A stretch of 64,000 bases of DNA, from assembly GCA_022009935.1 (NCBI GenBank), contig CP091731.1:372001-436000 (forward strand), in the 5' to 3' direction. The position numbers and the translations under genes are program-made. The stretch comes from Candidatus Melainabacteria bacterium (GTDB lineage: Bacteria > Cyanobacteriota > Vampirovibrionia > Gastranaerophilales > Gastranaerophilaceae). The notes below the pieces were generated by a model. It did not search any database. It was not told the DNA's origin and saw nothing but the letters and a program-made list of their open reading frames with translations. Below, piece after piece: positions 21,418-33,261 of this stretch (the first letter of the stretch is position 1; every line of letters starts with the position of its first letter).

Positions 21418-21431
21418 TATTCTATTAAAAA

Positions 21432-24257
21432 TTAGTTTTCTTCAATAGCTTTTGCACAATCTTCACAAATTGTCAGATATTTAGAATTAACACCCAAATC
21501 ACGATATTTCCAACAACGTTCACATTTTTCACCGTGAGCTTTTTCAACAAAAATTGTATAATCCTCTGTTTCAAGTGTATTTAAAGCATTATCTTTATTT
21601 TCATCAACAAGATAAACTTGAGAAACAATAAATATATTTGCCAAATCATTTTTATATTTTTCAAAAATATTGTTTTGTTTTTTAGGATTTATACAAATTG
21701 AAACTTCAAGTGAACTTCCAACCGTTTTATTAGCTCTCAATGGTTCAATAGCCTTTGTTACTGTTTCACGCAAATTCAAAATATAAGAGAATTCTTCATT
21801 CAAGCTTTCATTATTCCATAGAGGGTTAACGTTTGGCCAAGAAGTCAACAAAACGCTTTCAAGATTTCCTTTTTGAACATCCGGCATTGCTTGAAACATT
21901 TCCTCGGCTTGGTGTGGCATAACGGGCACAAGGATTTTTATTAGTGCTTGCATTATTTCATATAAAACAGTTTGAGAAGCTCTGCGTGATAATGATTTCT
22001 TTCCTGCAGTATACAATCTGTCTTTTACAATGTCCAAATAAAATGCACTTAAATCGCCTGCTGCAAAATTTTGAAGGTATTGAAAATATTTATAAAACTC
22101 ATAGTCTTCAAAACTTGCACTTACATTTTTAATCAATTCATTCAATTTGTGAAGTGCAAATTTGTCAAGTTCTTCAAGGTTTTTATATTCTACATAATCA
22201 ACATTGGGGTCAAAATCAAAAGTGTTGCCAAGCAAAAATCTTACTGTATTGCGAATTTTTTTGAATATTTCGACCAAATGTTTCATAATTGTGTCACCGA
22301 TTTTGACATCGTTGCGATAGTCGATTGAGGCAGCCCACAGTCTTAAAACGTCGCCACTGTAGTTTTTATGACATCTTGAGGGGTGATAAAATTGCCCAAA
22401 GATTTGGACATTTTGCGTCCTTCACCGTCAAGCACAAAACCATGAGTCAAGACATTTTTATAAGGTGCTTCGTCGTTTATTGCAACAGATGTGAGCAATG
22501 AAGACTGGAACCAACCGCGATGTTGGTCAGAACCTTCAAGGTATAATTCTACAGGTGTTTGCCCGAGTTCTTCTTTTCTTTCGTTAACAACAGCACTCCA
22601 AGTCACACCTGAGTCAAACCAAACATCCATAATATCGGTTTCTTTTTTTATTTTTGAACTTGAGCATTTTTTACATTTATAGTCTTTTGGTAGCAAGTCT
22701 TTTGCTTCATATTTTTCCCAAGCATCAGATGACTCTTCTTTGAAGATTTTTGCAACATTATTTATAGTTTCATCATCACAAATGATTTCTCCACAATCTT
22801 CACAATAGAAAACAGGAATAGGCACACCCCAAGTTCTTTGGCGTGATATGCACCAATCGCTTCTGTTTTCAACCATTTTAGAAATTCGATTTTCACCTGA
22901 TTTTGGCACCCAATTTACTTTTTTTATTGCATTTAATGCATTTTCACGAAACTTGTCAACTCGAACAAACCATTGTGGTGTAGCACGATAAATTACAGGC
23001 TTTTTACATCTCCAACAATGCGGATACGAGTGAACTATGTCTTTTTGAGAAAGCAGGGCATTTTTTTCTTTCAATCTTTCAATGACAATTTTATTTCCTT
23101 CATAGTACGGAACACCTTCTAAATCAGGGCACGCATCAGTCCAGCATCCTTTGCTGTCAAGCGGTGAAAAGACATCAATGCCATAACGACAACCAACTTC
23201 CCAGTCTTCAAGACCGTGCCCTGGGGCTGTATGAACCAGACCGCAACCTGCTTCAAGTGTAACGTGATTGCCCAGAATAAATTTTGAAATTCTGTCATAA
23301 AGCGGATGTTTTGCTTCAAGATTTTCAAACTCTTTTCCTTTTAAAACACCTATTATGTTAATTTTTTCAGCTTCAAATCCGACTTCTGAGATAAAATTAT
23401 CGGTCAAATCTTTTGCAATGATATAAACTTCATTTTCATATTCAAAGATGTTGTAGTCAAAAGCTTCATTCAAACATATTGCCATATTGGAAGGAATTGT
23501 CCAAGGTGTTGTAGTCCAAATGACTGCATACAAAGGTTTTTCAATGTTGGCATTAATTTTATTTAAAATTTCTTTTTTGAGTTTTCACAAACTTCAAATT
23601 TAACATATATTGAAGTTGATGTATGGTCAGCATATTCAACTTCTGCTTCAGCCAGTGCCGTTTCACAACTTGCACACCAATAAACCGGCTTTAACCCTTT
23701 TTCAACATACCCCTTTTTATACATTTCACCAAAAAATTTTAATTTGATGAGCTTCAAAATTTTTATCAAAAGTCAAATATGGATTTTCCCAGTTGCCTAA
23801 AACACCAAGACGTCTAAAGTTTGCTTCTTGTCCTTTCAAGTTTTTCAACGCAAACTCTCTGCATTTTTGTCGCAATTCGTATTTTGAAATGGCATGTCGA
23901 CCGCCTTTGACAGTTTTCACAACCGCATTTTCAATCGGCAAACCGTGACCGTCATACCCCGGAACATAAGGTGAATAAAACCCTCTTTGTGTTTTATATT
24001 TTAAAACTATATCTTTTTAAAATTTTATTTAAAGCCGTACCGATGTGGATTTTGTCAGAACTTAAGTATGGAGGTCCGTCATGAAGAATAAACTTGTTTG
24101 TTTTATCTTTGTTTTCTATCATTTTTTCATAGATATTTATTTGTTCCCAAAATTTTTGAGTTTCAACTTCTTTTATTGTTGCATTGGCTCTCATTGGCAA
24201 AGTCGTTTGAGGCAAATTTAAAGTATCTTTATAACAAGCTGTTTTCTTTTCTTCCAT
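21432..24257 (-). CDS. ileS: Isoleucyl-tRNA synthetase (frameshifted)
   Basis: Class Ia synthetase charging tRNA-Ile. Landmarks: FILHDGPPYLSSDKIHIGT (the HIGH-box position reads HIGT), the editing-domain WTTTPWTIPSN, WCISRQRTWGVPIPVFYC with zinc-knuckle cysteines, and GRKMSKSLGNFITP. The C-terminal zinc finger is CERCWKYRD...CEDC. The catalytic, editing and anticodon parts lie in order over ~940 aa. Breaks are near 23995, 23745, 23550 and 22300. ATG 24257 is chosen over 24278 because GAGGAG sits 9 nt upstream. Confidence 0.95.
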
Positions 24258-24329
24258 GCTTTTGACTCCTCGCATCATTTAACTATTATTAAATTTATGA
24301 TACAATTTTATCATAGATTTATTTTAAAG

Positions 24330-24335
24330 TATAAT
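24330..24335 (+). promoter_or_regulatory. -10 element of the GH57 gene
   Basis: TATAAT, 6-nt gap (GTTATT), ATG 24342, with no SD; leaderless spacing. Confidence 0.55.
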
Positions 24336-24341
24336 GTTATT

Positions 24342-26626
24342 ATGAAAAAAAAGTTATCAATAGCCTTTTTATGGCATATGCACCAACCTTTATATAAAGA
24401 TATCAATGAAAATGGCATTTATTATATGCCTTGGGTCAGGTTGCATGCCGTCAAAGACTATTTGGATATGCTTTTAATTGCTGATAAATATGACAAAATA
24501 AAACTTAATTTCAACTTTGTTCCTGTTTTGCTTGATGCTTTAATTGATTATACTGATAGTAATACACATGATATTCATTCAAAACTTACTGTTACGGATG
24601 TTCATGAACTTACTTTTGATGATAAAGTTTACATTCTTAATAATTTCTTTGATGCAAATTATCGGCAATATGATAAAACATCATCCATATTATGAAACAT
24701 TATACAAAAAACGACTTACCATTGAAGACACAAATGTTGAATGTTTTTCAGACCAAGAATATTCTGACATTATGGCTCTTTTTAACATTTCTTGGATGGA
24801 CCCTTGTTGGAAAGAAATTTATCCTGAAATAAAAACGCTTACTGAAAAAGAAAAAAATTATACTCTTGATGACAGACAAAGAATTATTGAAATTCAAAGA
24901 GATATAATCCGAAACATAATTCCACAATACAAAGAACACCAACAAAGGGGTAAAATTGAACTTCAAACAAGCCCATACTATCATCCGATTCTGCCGCTTT
25001 TGTTAAACATGAAAGATGCAAAAGCATCTGCAACAAGATATCCTCTTCCCAAAGGCGATTTTAACATGAAAGACGATGCTTACAAACAAACAGTTAATGC
25101 TTTGGATAGAATGGAAGAACTTTTTGGAAAAGACCAAAAGGAATTTGGCCTTCTGAGCATTGTATTTCAAAAGATACTCTGGATTGTCTTATAAAAGCAG
25201 GTGTCAACTGGACTTTGTCCGATGAAGGTGTTTTGTCTTCTTCTTTAAAGAAAGAGTTTATTCGCGACCATCGTGGCTCAATCATTGACCCATACGATGT
25301 GACTCAAGTTTATAATTACAAAAATACAAAAGGTGATATTAATTTAGTTTTTCAGAAACAGCGTTATTCCAAACCTGATAAGTTTTGAATATCCGCTTCA
25401 TGAAACAAAAGACTCTTTAAATGATATATACGACAGAATTAAGACCATTCAAAGCAAATTGGAAAATTCACCTTCGGATAATCATTTGCTGCTTATTGCT
25501 ATGGACGGAGAAAACAGCTGGGAAAGCTTTGAAAATGATGGCATTGATTTTTTAAACGGACTATATTCAAAAATCAACGAAGATACTTCCCTTGATTGTG
25601 TGCTTTTAAGCGACTATATCGAAAATAACAAAAAACACAACTGAACAAAATTACCCCCGGAAGTTGGATAAACCACAATTTTCAGCTTTGGATTGCCGAG
25701 CCTACAAAAAACCTTGCTTGGGAATATCTAAATAATACTTGTAATGATTTGTATAAATTTGAACGTCAGGGTGTGTTTTCGCAAGAACAACTTAAACAAG
25801 CTCGTGAGGAACTTCAAATAGCCCAAGGAAGCGATTGGTTTTGGTGGTATGGTGAACCAAACGACAGCGGACAAGATAACATTTTTGATTATTTATTCCG
25901 CCAACATTTAATGAATGTCTACCGCGCTTTGTATATGGATTATCCTGAATATCTTAATACTTCTCTTATTTCAAGCATTGGTAAACCTTCTCGAAATCAA
26001 AAAAGCTTAATAACTCCCAATATTTATGATACAAGCAATGACAATGTTTGGCAAAATGCCGGTTTTATTGAAATCCCTTCTCGACCTATTATGGAAGATA
26101 AAAAGAATTTTAAATAAAATTTTCTTTGGATGTGATAGTGACAAAATGTATTTTAAATTTGATTTGAATAATTTTTTACTTTCTGAATGCGGAAATGATT
26201 TCAGCTTAAATAATCAATTTAAAATATTCATATACTACAAAAAAAGAAGCAGAATTGTTGACTGATAATGTTTTAAATCAATCATCTGTTCGCACATTGA
26301 TTAGCAATGATGACATTTATCCGACTTTAAAAGAAAAATATACAAATGAAGTTCAAATCACTTTTAAGGATAGAAATTGCGTATCAATACAATTATCTCA
26401 GGCCATCAGTAATAATCTTTGGGCTTACAGTTTGTCTAACAATGTTGAATATAACTTTGATAATAATTTATATATAAGTATTCCCTTTGATGATTTAAGT
26501 ATAACAAAAGGTGAAAAAGTTGAATTTTGTTTTATTACAAGCATTTGCGATAAAACAGAAGAAGTTTGTCCGCAAGATTTATTATTGTCTTTAATACGAC
26601 CTGACAATAAAAAAGTCTATAATTGA
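24342..26626 (+). CDS. Glycoside hydrolase family 57 alpha-amylase/pullulanase-like enzyme (frameshifted)
   Basis: Retaining alpha-glucan hydrolase or transferase of ~760 aa, cytosolic (no signal peptide). GH57 regions seen: FLWHMHQPLYKD (I), TSPYYHPILPLL (II), IWPSEHCISKDTLDCL (III, with the nucleophile Glu in WPSE), AMDGENSWESFENDG (IV, with the acid/base Asp), and the C-terminal helical GSDWFWWYGEPNDSGQD. A beta-rich C-terminal domain follows. At least six indels break it (near 24665, 25140, 25380, 25640, 26115 and 26255). It probably acts on glycogen or maltodextrin. It resembles cyanobacterial GH57/DUF3536-like proteins. Confidence 0.88.
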
Positions 26627-26640
26627 TGAGTTGAATTATA

Positions 26641-26853
26641 ATGAAAGTTTGTCCGTTTAAAAACGAAATATGCAATGATATATGTCCTTTGTTTATTAAT
26701 CCTCAAGATTTGAATGATTATATGGTAAGCAAATTGACAAGTTTGGGAGTTATGAAAAAAGACGAGGGAATTTGCTCATTTAAAATCTTGAGCCTTTCAC
26801 AAGCACGAACTATTTTTGAAAATAGCAACACGAATAACAGTTCTCGCCGATAA
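26641..26853 (+). CDS. Small cysteine-containing protein, 70 aa
   Basis: MKVCPFKNEICNDICPLF has four spaced cysteines near the N-terminus and a fifth in EGICSFKIL, which could bind a metal or Fe-S cluster. It starts 14 nt after the GH57 stop and is convergent with the nucleotidase gene, 7 bp away. Family not recognised. Confidence 0.5.
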   Translation: MKVCPFKNEICNDICPLFINPQDLNDYMVSKLTSLGVMKKDEGICSFKILSLSQARTIFENSNTNNSSRR

Positions 26854-26860
26854 CTTTATT

Positions 26861-28477
26861 TTAATCATCAACTTTAATCCGTCCGTCACATTTTATTTCA
26901 AAAGGTGCATCTTTAAAACTTTTTATATAATCAATGGCAAGCTTGTCTTTGTCATAATCAAAAACTTTAACGGTATCTTTTGTGCCATGTTTCTTTTATA
27001 CAATCAGGGCATTCGTTGGCTGAAGAAACGTAATCATCCATTGCAACCAAATATTTTTTAGTTTTATCAGGATTTTCAATGTCAATTTTTTCTTTCTTTC
27101 CATTTCTATCAACAAATTCCAGTTTCTTAAGTTTACCTTCTTTAGTTATTTCATATCTAAGTCCGGAAACTTGAAGAAGTCCGGGTTTTGTATCATAGTG
27201 TTTTAACGATTTTGAAAAAGAATTTCAAAGCCTCAACCAAATCAGCTTGAGAAACATAAGCAAGTGTCATTTTGTTTTTAAAAGGAACAATGCTTGAAAC
27301 ATCTCTTGTTGAAATTTGACCGGTCGGAATGGTTCCACGTAAATTGCCACTGTTAATTAGCGCAATATCAGCATTCAATTGTGTTTTCATTCCATCTGCA
27401 ATAAAACTTGCATACGGGTTTTCTGCTATAAGTTGATTTTGCGGGCATTTTTGAGCATATTTTAAAGTTCCGATAATTTCAGGAACATCATTAAAATATT
27501 TATTGGCAATGCATGTTGTAATTATATTCCTTGGATAATTGTCAGTTACTCTTACATCATTTTTAGCTTTGATAATTTTTCCGTTTTCATCAAATTCCAA
27601 ATCCAAAACACCAAAGTTTTTGCCGTCACGACCTGCTTGAGTTATGATTATTGGCTCATTAGATTTTGAATAAAATAAATTTTCACCTTCTTTTATGCCT
27701 TCAATCAAATCGTGTGAATGGCCACCCAAAATAACATCCAAACCGTCAACATATTTTGCAATTGCTTTATCAACTTCGTAACCGCTGTGAGAAAGCAAGA
27801 TAATTTTATTAATTCCTTTTTCTTTAAGCATATTTACTTCTTCTTGAATTTCTGCTATTGTTTTTGGGATATTGTCAACCGTAATACCTTCCAATTGTTT
27901 ATTGCTTTGAACACGTTCAGACAAACTTGAAGGTTGCACACCAATTATTCCATATTTGTTTCCATTTATTTCTTCAATACTTGAACGCACAAGTTTTTCT
28001 TGCAATTTTGACCCGTCTTTTGGATAATTCAAATTCATCCCCAATATTTTTAAATCACTGTTTTTTATATTTGAGTGTAACTGTGTTGCTCCGGCATCAA
28101 ATTCATGGTTGCCAAGTCCATAACCGTTTGTACCAATAAGTTGTAAAAAAAGATAAAGCTGTTTTATTAACAGCTTCATTCTTTCCAAGCATAATGTCTC
28201 CGGATGCAAGTTTTAGACCATCTATATTATTTGATTTTACATATAAATCGTGTGCCATTGCGGCGCTTGTCAACTGTTCCATACGAGGAATTTGTCCATG
28301 GACATCATTTATATAAAATATTGAAACTTTTGAATTTTTGCTTTTATTTGTTGAATTTTCAGAAACAACATCTGTACTTTTTGGGGGTTTCTTTAGATTT
28401 GTCTTTTGTTGGTATGAAACTTGTGTATTTTGAATGGGTTTATAGCTATACATATTATAATTTATATCAAAACTCAT
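26861..28477 (-). CDS. 5'-nucleotidase / 2',3'-cyclic phosphodiesterase family (frameshifted)
   Basis: UshA/CpdB-type two-domain metallophosphatase. The catalytic domain has FYINDVHGQIPR, ASGDIMLGK, GNHEFDAGA, LLSHSGYEVD and ILGGHSHD (dinuclear metal ligands). The C-terminal 5'-nucleotidase domain has INSGNLRGTIPTG, PFKNKMTLAYVS and LLQVSGLRYEI. Breaks are near 28140, 27200 and 26980. Despite the periplasmic nature of the family no signal peptide is visible; the N-terminus is a ~45-residue polar leader (MSFDINYNMYSYKP). SD AAAGGA. The reconstructed end is TAA 26861-26863. Confidence 0.88.
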
Positions 28478-28542
28478 ACTTTAATCCTTTATAAAATATT
28501 TCTATAATTGTTTAAACCACAAACATATTTTTTTTTGCCATT

Positions 28543-28560
28543 AAGTTTTGTAACAAAAAT
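28543..28560 (+). promoter_or_regulatory. TTTTGTAACAAAAA motif before the gene at 28640
   Basis: Near-palindromic TTTTGTAACAAAAA about 85 nt before ATG 28640. The same core lies upstream of the gene at 13984. Confidence 0.4.
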
Positions 28561-28639
28561 ATTAAAAAATAACATTTTTTTTACGCACTATGTTTTTATT
28601 ACAATATAAGTAATGTAGTAAAGTTAATTAGGTGGGAAA

Positions 28640-30451
28640 ATGAGTACAAATCGTGTAAGTAATATTGCAAGTAATAGTGTAAAACAAACATTGAATTCAA
28701 AGACTGGTGAATTATTGCAAAGAAAGATAACACGAATGCCTTATGTCGATGTGGCTGATAGGTTTTTAAATGACAAAAAAACAAGCGATGCAATTAAAGC
28801 TTCTATGTTACCTGTTGTAAAAAAAGTTGAAAATGAAAATTGGCAAACTGCTTTAGAAACAGAATTTAATAAACCTGAAAATCAAAAAATAAAGAAAGAT
28901 TATGAAAAAATCAAAGAAAACATAGATTTTGCAAAATTTCCGAAATTTAACCCAAAAACTTTAAATAAAATCATTGCAAATTTAAAAAACAGACAAGATT
29001 GGTTAAACAATTTACATGATGAAATTATTGAAGAGAAATATTTAAAACAAATTTTTCAAGATAGGCTTATAGATTGCTTCCCAAATAAAAATAAAATTCA
29101 AAGCATTCCAAAATATAATCCAACAAATTTCGAAACACAAAAAAATAACATAAAAACAACTCTTGAAGAGTTAGCCCAAAATGAAGAAACATTTCAAATA
29201 ATTAAAAAGATTTATGTTTAGGTGAAAATGCAAAAGCAGATGAATATAAAGAATATAGTTTAGAAACTTGGTATCCATTAATAAATGAATTAAAAAAGTC
29301 AGACAAATTCGAAGATACATTAGTTTTAAATGATATTCTTAAATATATAAATAAAAGTGTAATGGAAGATAGAAAATTAATACAGGAAGCTAAAGAAAAG
29401 AATATTCCAAATGCTAATCCCAAAAATATTATTCCGTTTTTTAATGAAGAGCTTTTTGAAAAAAGCAAGTAAAATGAAAGGTAATCAACCATTCATGAAT
29501 CATTATGAAACGTGTTATAAAGACAATATAATTCAAAAATATTCTTTACATTATGATAAAGACGGTATTGCAACAAAAACTGAAAATGGTTTTTATCATC
29601 TTGATTTAAATAAAAAAAGAAAAGACACCTCAGGTGAACTTCACGAAAACGAATTACAATTTATAAGTCCAGATTCATGGTGTACAAAAAGCTTCAATAG
29701 TAAGCAATACAAAGAACTTGAACACTTTTACATTATATTAGATCAAAACAAAAAAGTTAAGATAGGCTCTGGATATGATAGTTCAATGAAATTTTATGAA
29801 ATAACAGATGAAAATAATTGTATAGACAATATCGATATTGATTTAATCGAACAAATTTCAAGCTTATATACTAGTGAAGAATTAAAAAATATTAAAGAAC
29901 AAAATCTTGCACATAATTTAAGTCTACTAGTCTTATATTCAATTACTACAAAGAATAATTATTTCAATAAGTTAAGTGAAATACAAGGTGAAGATGAAAA
30001 AAATAAATTTATAAGAGAAATAAGAAGTTCTTATCAATCTGCACTTAAAAACTTAAATTTAGAAACACTTACAAAGGATGAACTTATTGGTGGACTTTTG
30101 AATCCTCAATCTAAAGAGTATATAAATTTAAATCATGTTAAATTATATCTTGAATTATTAGAATTAGATAGCACTCTTGATGACAAAACAATAGATCGGT
30201 TTCGTAAGTTTAATCACACATGCTATTCTTCGAACCGGTTAAAGGAAGCGCCAGATTATGAAGCACTTGGATTTCCGATTCAAAATTATTCATCACTATT
30301 TAATGATATTGTTTCTTTGTCACACACAGATCTTGATCTTGATTATAAAAGACCTGATTTAAATATATTAGACGACAATACTCTTACGCTACCAGAGGTT
30401 CCACCATTACCACCATTACCACCATTACCACCATTACCGCCTCAAGCTTGA
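28640..30451 (+). CDS. Large lineage-specific protein with Pro-rich tail (frameshifted)
   Basis: About 603 aa, no known family. ATG 28640 has a good SD (AGGTGGG). The first ~190 aa are charged helices. A middle beta-containing part (IIQKYSLHYDKDGIATKTEN, FYHLDLNKKRKDTSGELHE) reads like the charged beta repeats of the protein at 53640-56021, followed by another helical part. The C-terminus is VPPLPPLPPLPPLPP, encoded by four tandem 9-bp units. Breaks are near 29213 and 29470. A proline tail on a charged protein is typical of surface or effector proteins, but this is inference. It is convergent with ppdK, 12 bp apart. Confidence 0.65.
30401..30439 (+). repeat. Tandem 9-bp repeat encoding Pro-Pro-Leu
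   Basis: Four units of CCACCATTA encode the C-terminal PPL repeat of the preceding protein. The array is prone to copy-number change. Confidence 0.85.
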
Positions 30452-30463
30452 ATTTAGATATCG

Positions 30464-33106
30464 TTAACTTTTAGCTTCAATAACAGCTTGAGCAGCAGCA
30501 AGTCTTGCCTGAGGAAGTCTAAATGGAGAACAAGAAACATAATTTAAACCAAGTTTATAGCAAAACTTAACGCTTGAAGGATCTCCACCATGTTCACCAC
30601 AAATGCCACGTTTTAATCCGGGTTTAACTTTTAAAGCTTTATCCAAAGCTATTTTCATCAAACACCCAACGCCTGTTTGGTCTAGCCTTTCAAATGGATT
30701 GTTTGGCAATATACCTTTTGTTAAATAGGCATTCATAAACTTGCCTTCCGCATCATCACGAGAAAAAACCAAATGTCATTTGAGTCAAATCATTAGTTCC
30801 AAATGAGAAAAATTCTGCTTCAAGTGCAATTTCATCAGCTGTTAAAGCTGCTCTTGGAATTTCAATCATTGTACCAACTTTATACTCAATTTTGACACCG
30901 TTTTTTTGCATAACTTCATTTGCAGTTTGTTCAATAATTTTGCGTGCTTCTTTTAACTCATTGACTGTTCCAACCAATGGCACCATTATTTCAGGTTTTA
31001 CATCAACACCTTCTTTTTTAGCATCAATTGCAGCTTGAATGATGGCTTTCACTTGCATTTCATTGATTTCAGGATACAAAAGCCCCAAACGACAACCACG
31101 AAGCCCCATCATTGGATTGGACTCAGAAAGGATTTCAACAATGCCAAGCATTTTTTCATCGGCTTTAAAATCTTCATTTTTAGCTTTTTTAGTTGCAACT
31201 TTTTCAATCAACTCATCTTTTGAAGGTAAAAACTCATGTAATGGCGGATCCAAAAGTCTTATTGTCATTGGAAATTCACCCAACGCTTTAAACATATTAT
31301 AAAAATCCTCCTGCTGCATCGGAAGCAAGTGATTCAAAGCTTCTTCTCTTTCTTCTTTGTTTTTTGCAATAATCATTTTTTGCACCCAAGGAAGCCTGTT
31401 GGGATCCATAAACATATGTTCGGTTCTGCATAAACCGACACCTTTAGCACCATATTTCAATGCATTTTCAACATCTTTTGGAGTATCAGCATTGGCTCGC
31501 ACTTCCATTTCTCGTATTTCATCAACCCAAGCAAAGAAAGTATTAAAATCATCATCCATTTTCGGTTCAACAGTTTTAATTTCACCTTCCATAATTTCAC
31601 CGGTTGAGCCATCCATTGAAATGATTTCATTTTTATTATAGACTTTTCCGTCTTTTGTAGTTAATATTTCATTTTTTAAATCTATATTCAAATCTTCACA
31701 ACCAGCCACACAAGGTTTTCCCATTCCTTTTGCAACAACTGCAGCATGAGAGGTCATTCCGCCTCGTAAGGTTAAAACACCTTGTGAGCAAATCATTCCA
31801 TGAATATCATCAGGACAAGTTTCAACACGAACAAGTATAACTTTTTCACCCGCTTCACCACGCATTGCCGCCTCTTCCGTGTCAAAACTATTTTGCCGCT
31901 TGCAGCCCCAGGTGAAGCCGCCAAACCTTTGCAATAATTTTTGCTTCTTTCTTAGCTTTCTCATCAAAAGCTTTCAAAAGAAGTTGATACAATTGGTTGG
32001 CATCCACCAACATAATAGCTTTTTCTTTATTAATTAAGCCTTCTTTTACCATATCACAAGCTATTTTAACTGCTGCTTTTGCAGTTCTTTTGCCGTTTCT
32101 GGTTTGCAAAATATACAATTTGCCCTTTTCAATTGTAAACTCCATGTCTTGAACATCTTTATAATAACTTTCAAGTTTTTTTCGCAATTTCAACATATTG
32201 GTTGTAAATTTCAGGCATTTCGTTTTTCAATTCAGAAATAGGTTTTGGAGTTCTTATCCCGGCAACAACATCTTCTCCTTGTGCATTTGTCAAATATTCA
32301 CCATAAAATTCATTTTCCCCGTTTGATGGATTGCGAGTGAAAGAAACACCTGTTGCACTGTCATCTCCCATATTTCCAAACACCATTGTTTGCACATTGA
32401 CACCTGTTCCAAGACGATGGTCAATATGATAATGAGTCCTATATGCAATGGCTCTTGGAATATTCCAAGATTTAAACACTGCCTCAATTGCCATTTCAAG
32501 TTGCTTATAAGGATCTTGAGGAAATTCTATCTTTTTTCTTCTTTTATTAAATTTTTATAAATAGGGATTAACTTTTTAATCCATCAGCACTCACTTCTGC
32601 ATCAAGACTAACATTTTCTTCTTCCTTAATTTTTGATAAAGGATCTTCAAATTTTTGGCGGTCTATTTCCAAAACAACCGAACCAAACATAGTTAAAAAC
32701 CTTCGATAACTATCATAAGCAAATCGTTCATTTTGGGTTAAATTTATTAATCCGACTATAGTTTGGTCATTTAAACCTAAATTCAAAATTGTTTCCATCA
32801 TCCCGGGCATTGAAACTTGAGCCCCGAACGAACTGACAACAACAATGGATTATCCTTGTCACCAAATTTTTTATTTGTTTGCTTTTCAACATCTTTTAAT
32901 GCATTTTTAACTTCTTCCATTAAACCATCAGGCATTTTATTTCCGTTATCAATATATTCCATACAGGTTTTTGTGGTTATTGTAAGTCCGGGTGGTACAG
33001 GTAAACCAATATTTGTCATTTCAGCAAGGTTTGCACCTTTGCCACCTAACAATTCACGCATCTTGGCATTACCCTCTTTAAAAAGCCATACTCTTTTCTC
33101 TTCCAT
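30464..33106 (-). CDS. ppdK: Pyruvate, phosphate dikinase (frameshifted)
   Basis: Reversible pyruvate + ATP + Pi to PEP + AMP + PPi, central to fermentative carbon flow. In order: the ATP-grasp domain (ELLGGKGANLAEMTNIGLPVPPG), VFGNMGDDSATGV, the phosphohistidine loop GGMTSHAAVVAKGMGKPCVAG (catalytic His), and the PEP domain with GLCRTEHMF. RLLDPPLHEFLP, MIEIPRAALTADEIA and the C-terminal ICGEHGGDPSSV (active-site Cys) follow. Length ~880 aa is standard. Breaks are near 30765, 31930, 32180, 32510-32570 and 32805. Excellent SD AGGAGG 8 nt before ATG 33106. Confidence 0.96.
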
Positions 33107-33249
33107 AAAAGATGCCTCCTATATAAATAAAAATCTGTTAACTTTTTTAATACATATATTTTATTTTATTTTAACATATTTTTATATATTTGTGTAGATA
33201 TAAAAAGGGCTATTTTGGTAAATCAATTTTATTTTTTTAAATTTAATGT

Positions 33250-33255
33250 TATAAA
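33250..33255 (+). promoter_or_regulatory. -10 element of recG
   Basis: TATAAA, 6-nt gap (TAAAGT), ATG 33262, with no SD; leaderless spacing. Confidence 0.45.
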
Positions 33256-33261
33256 TAAAGT

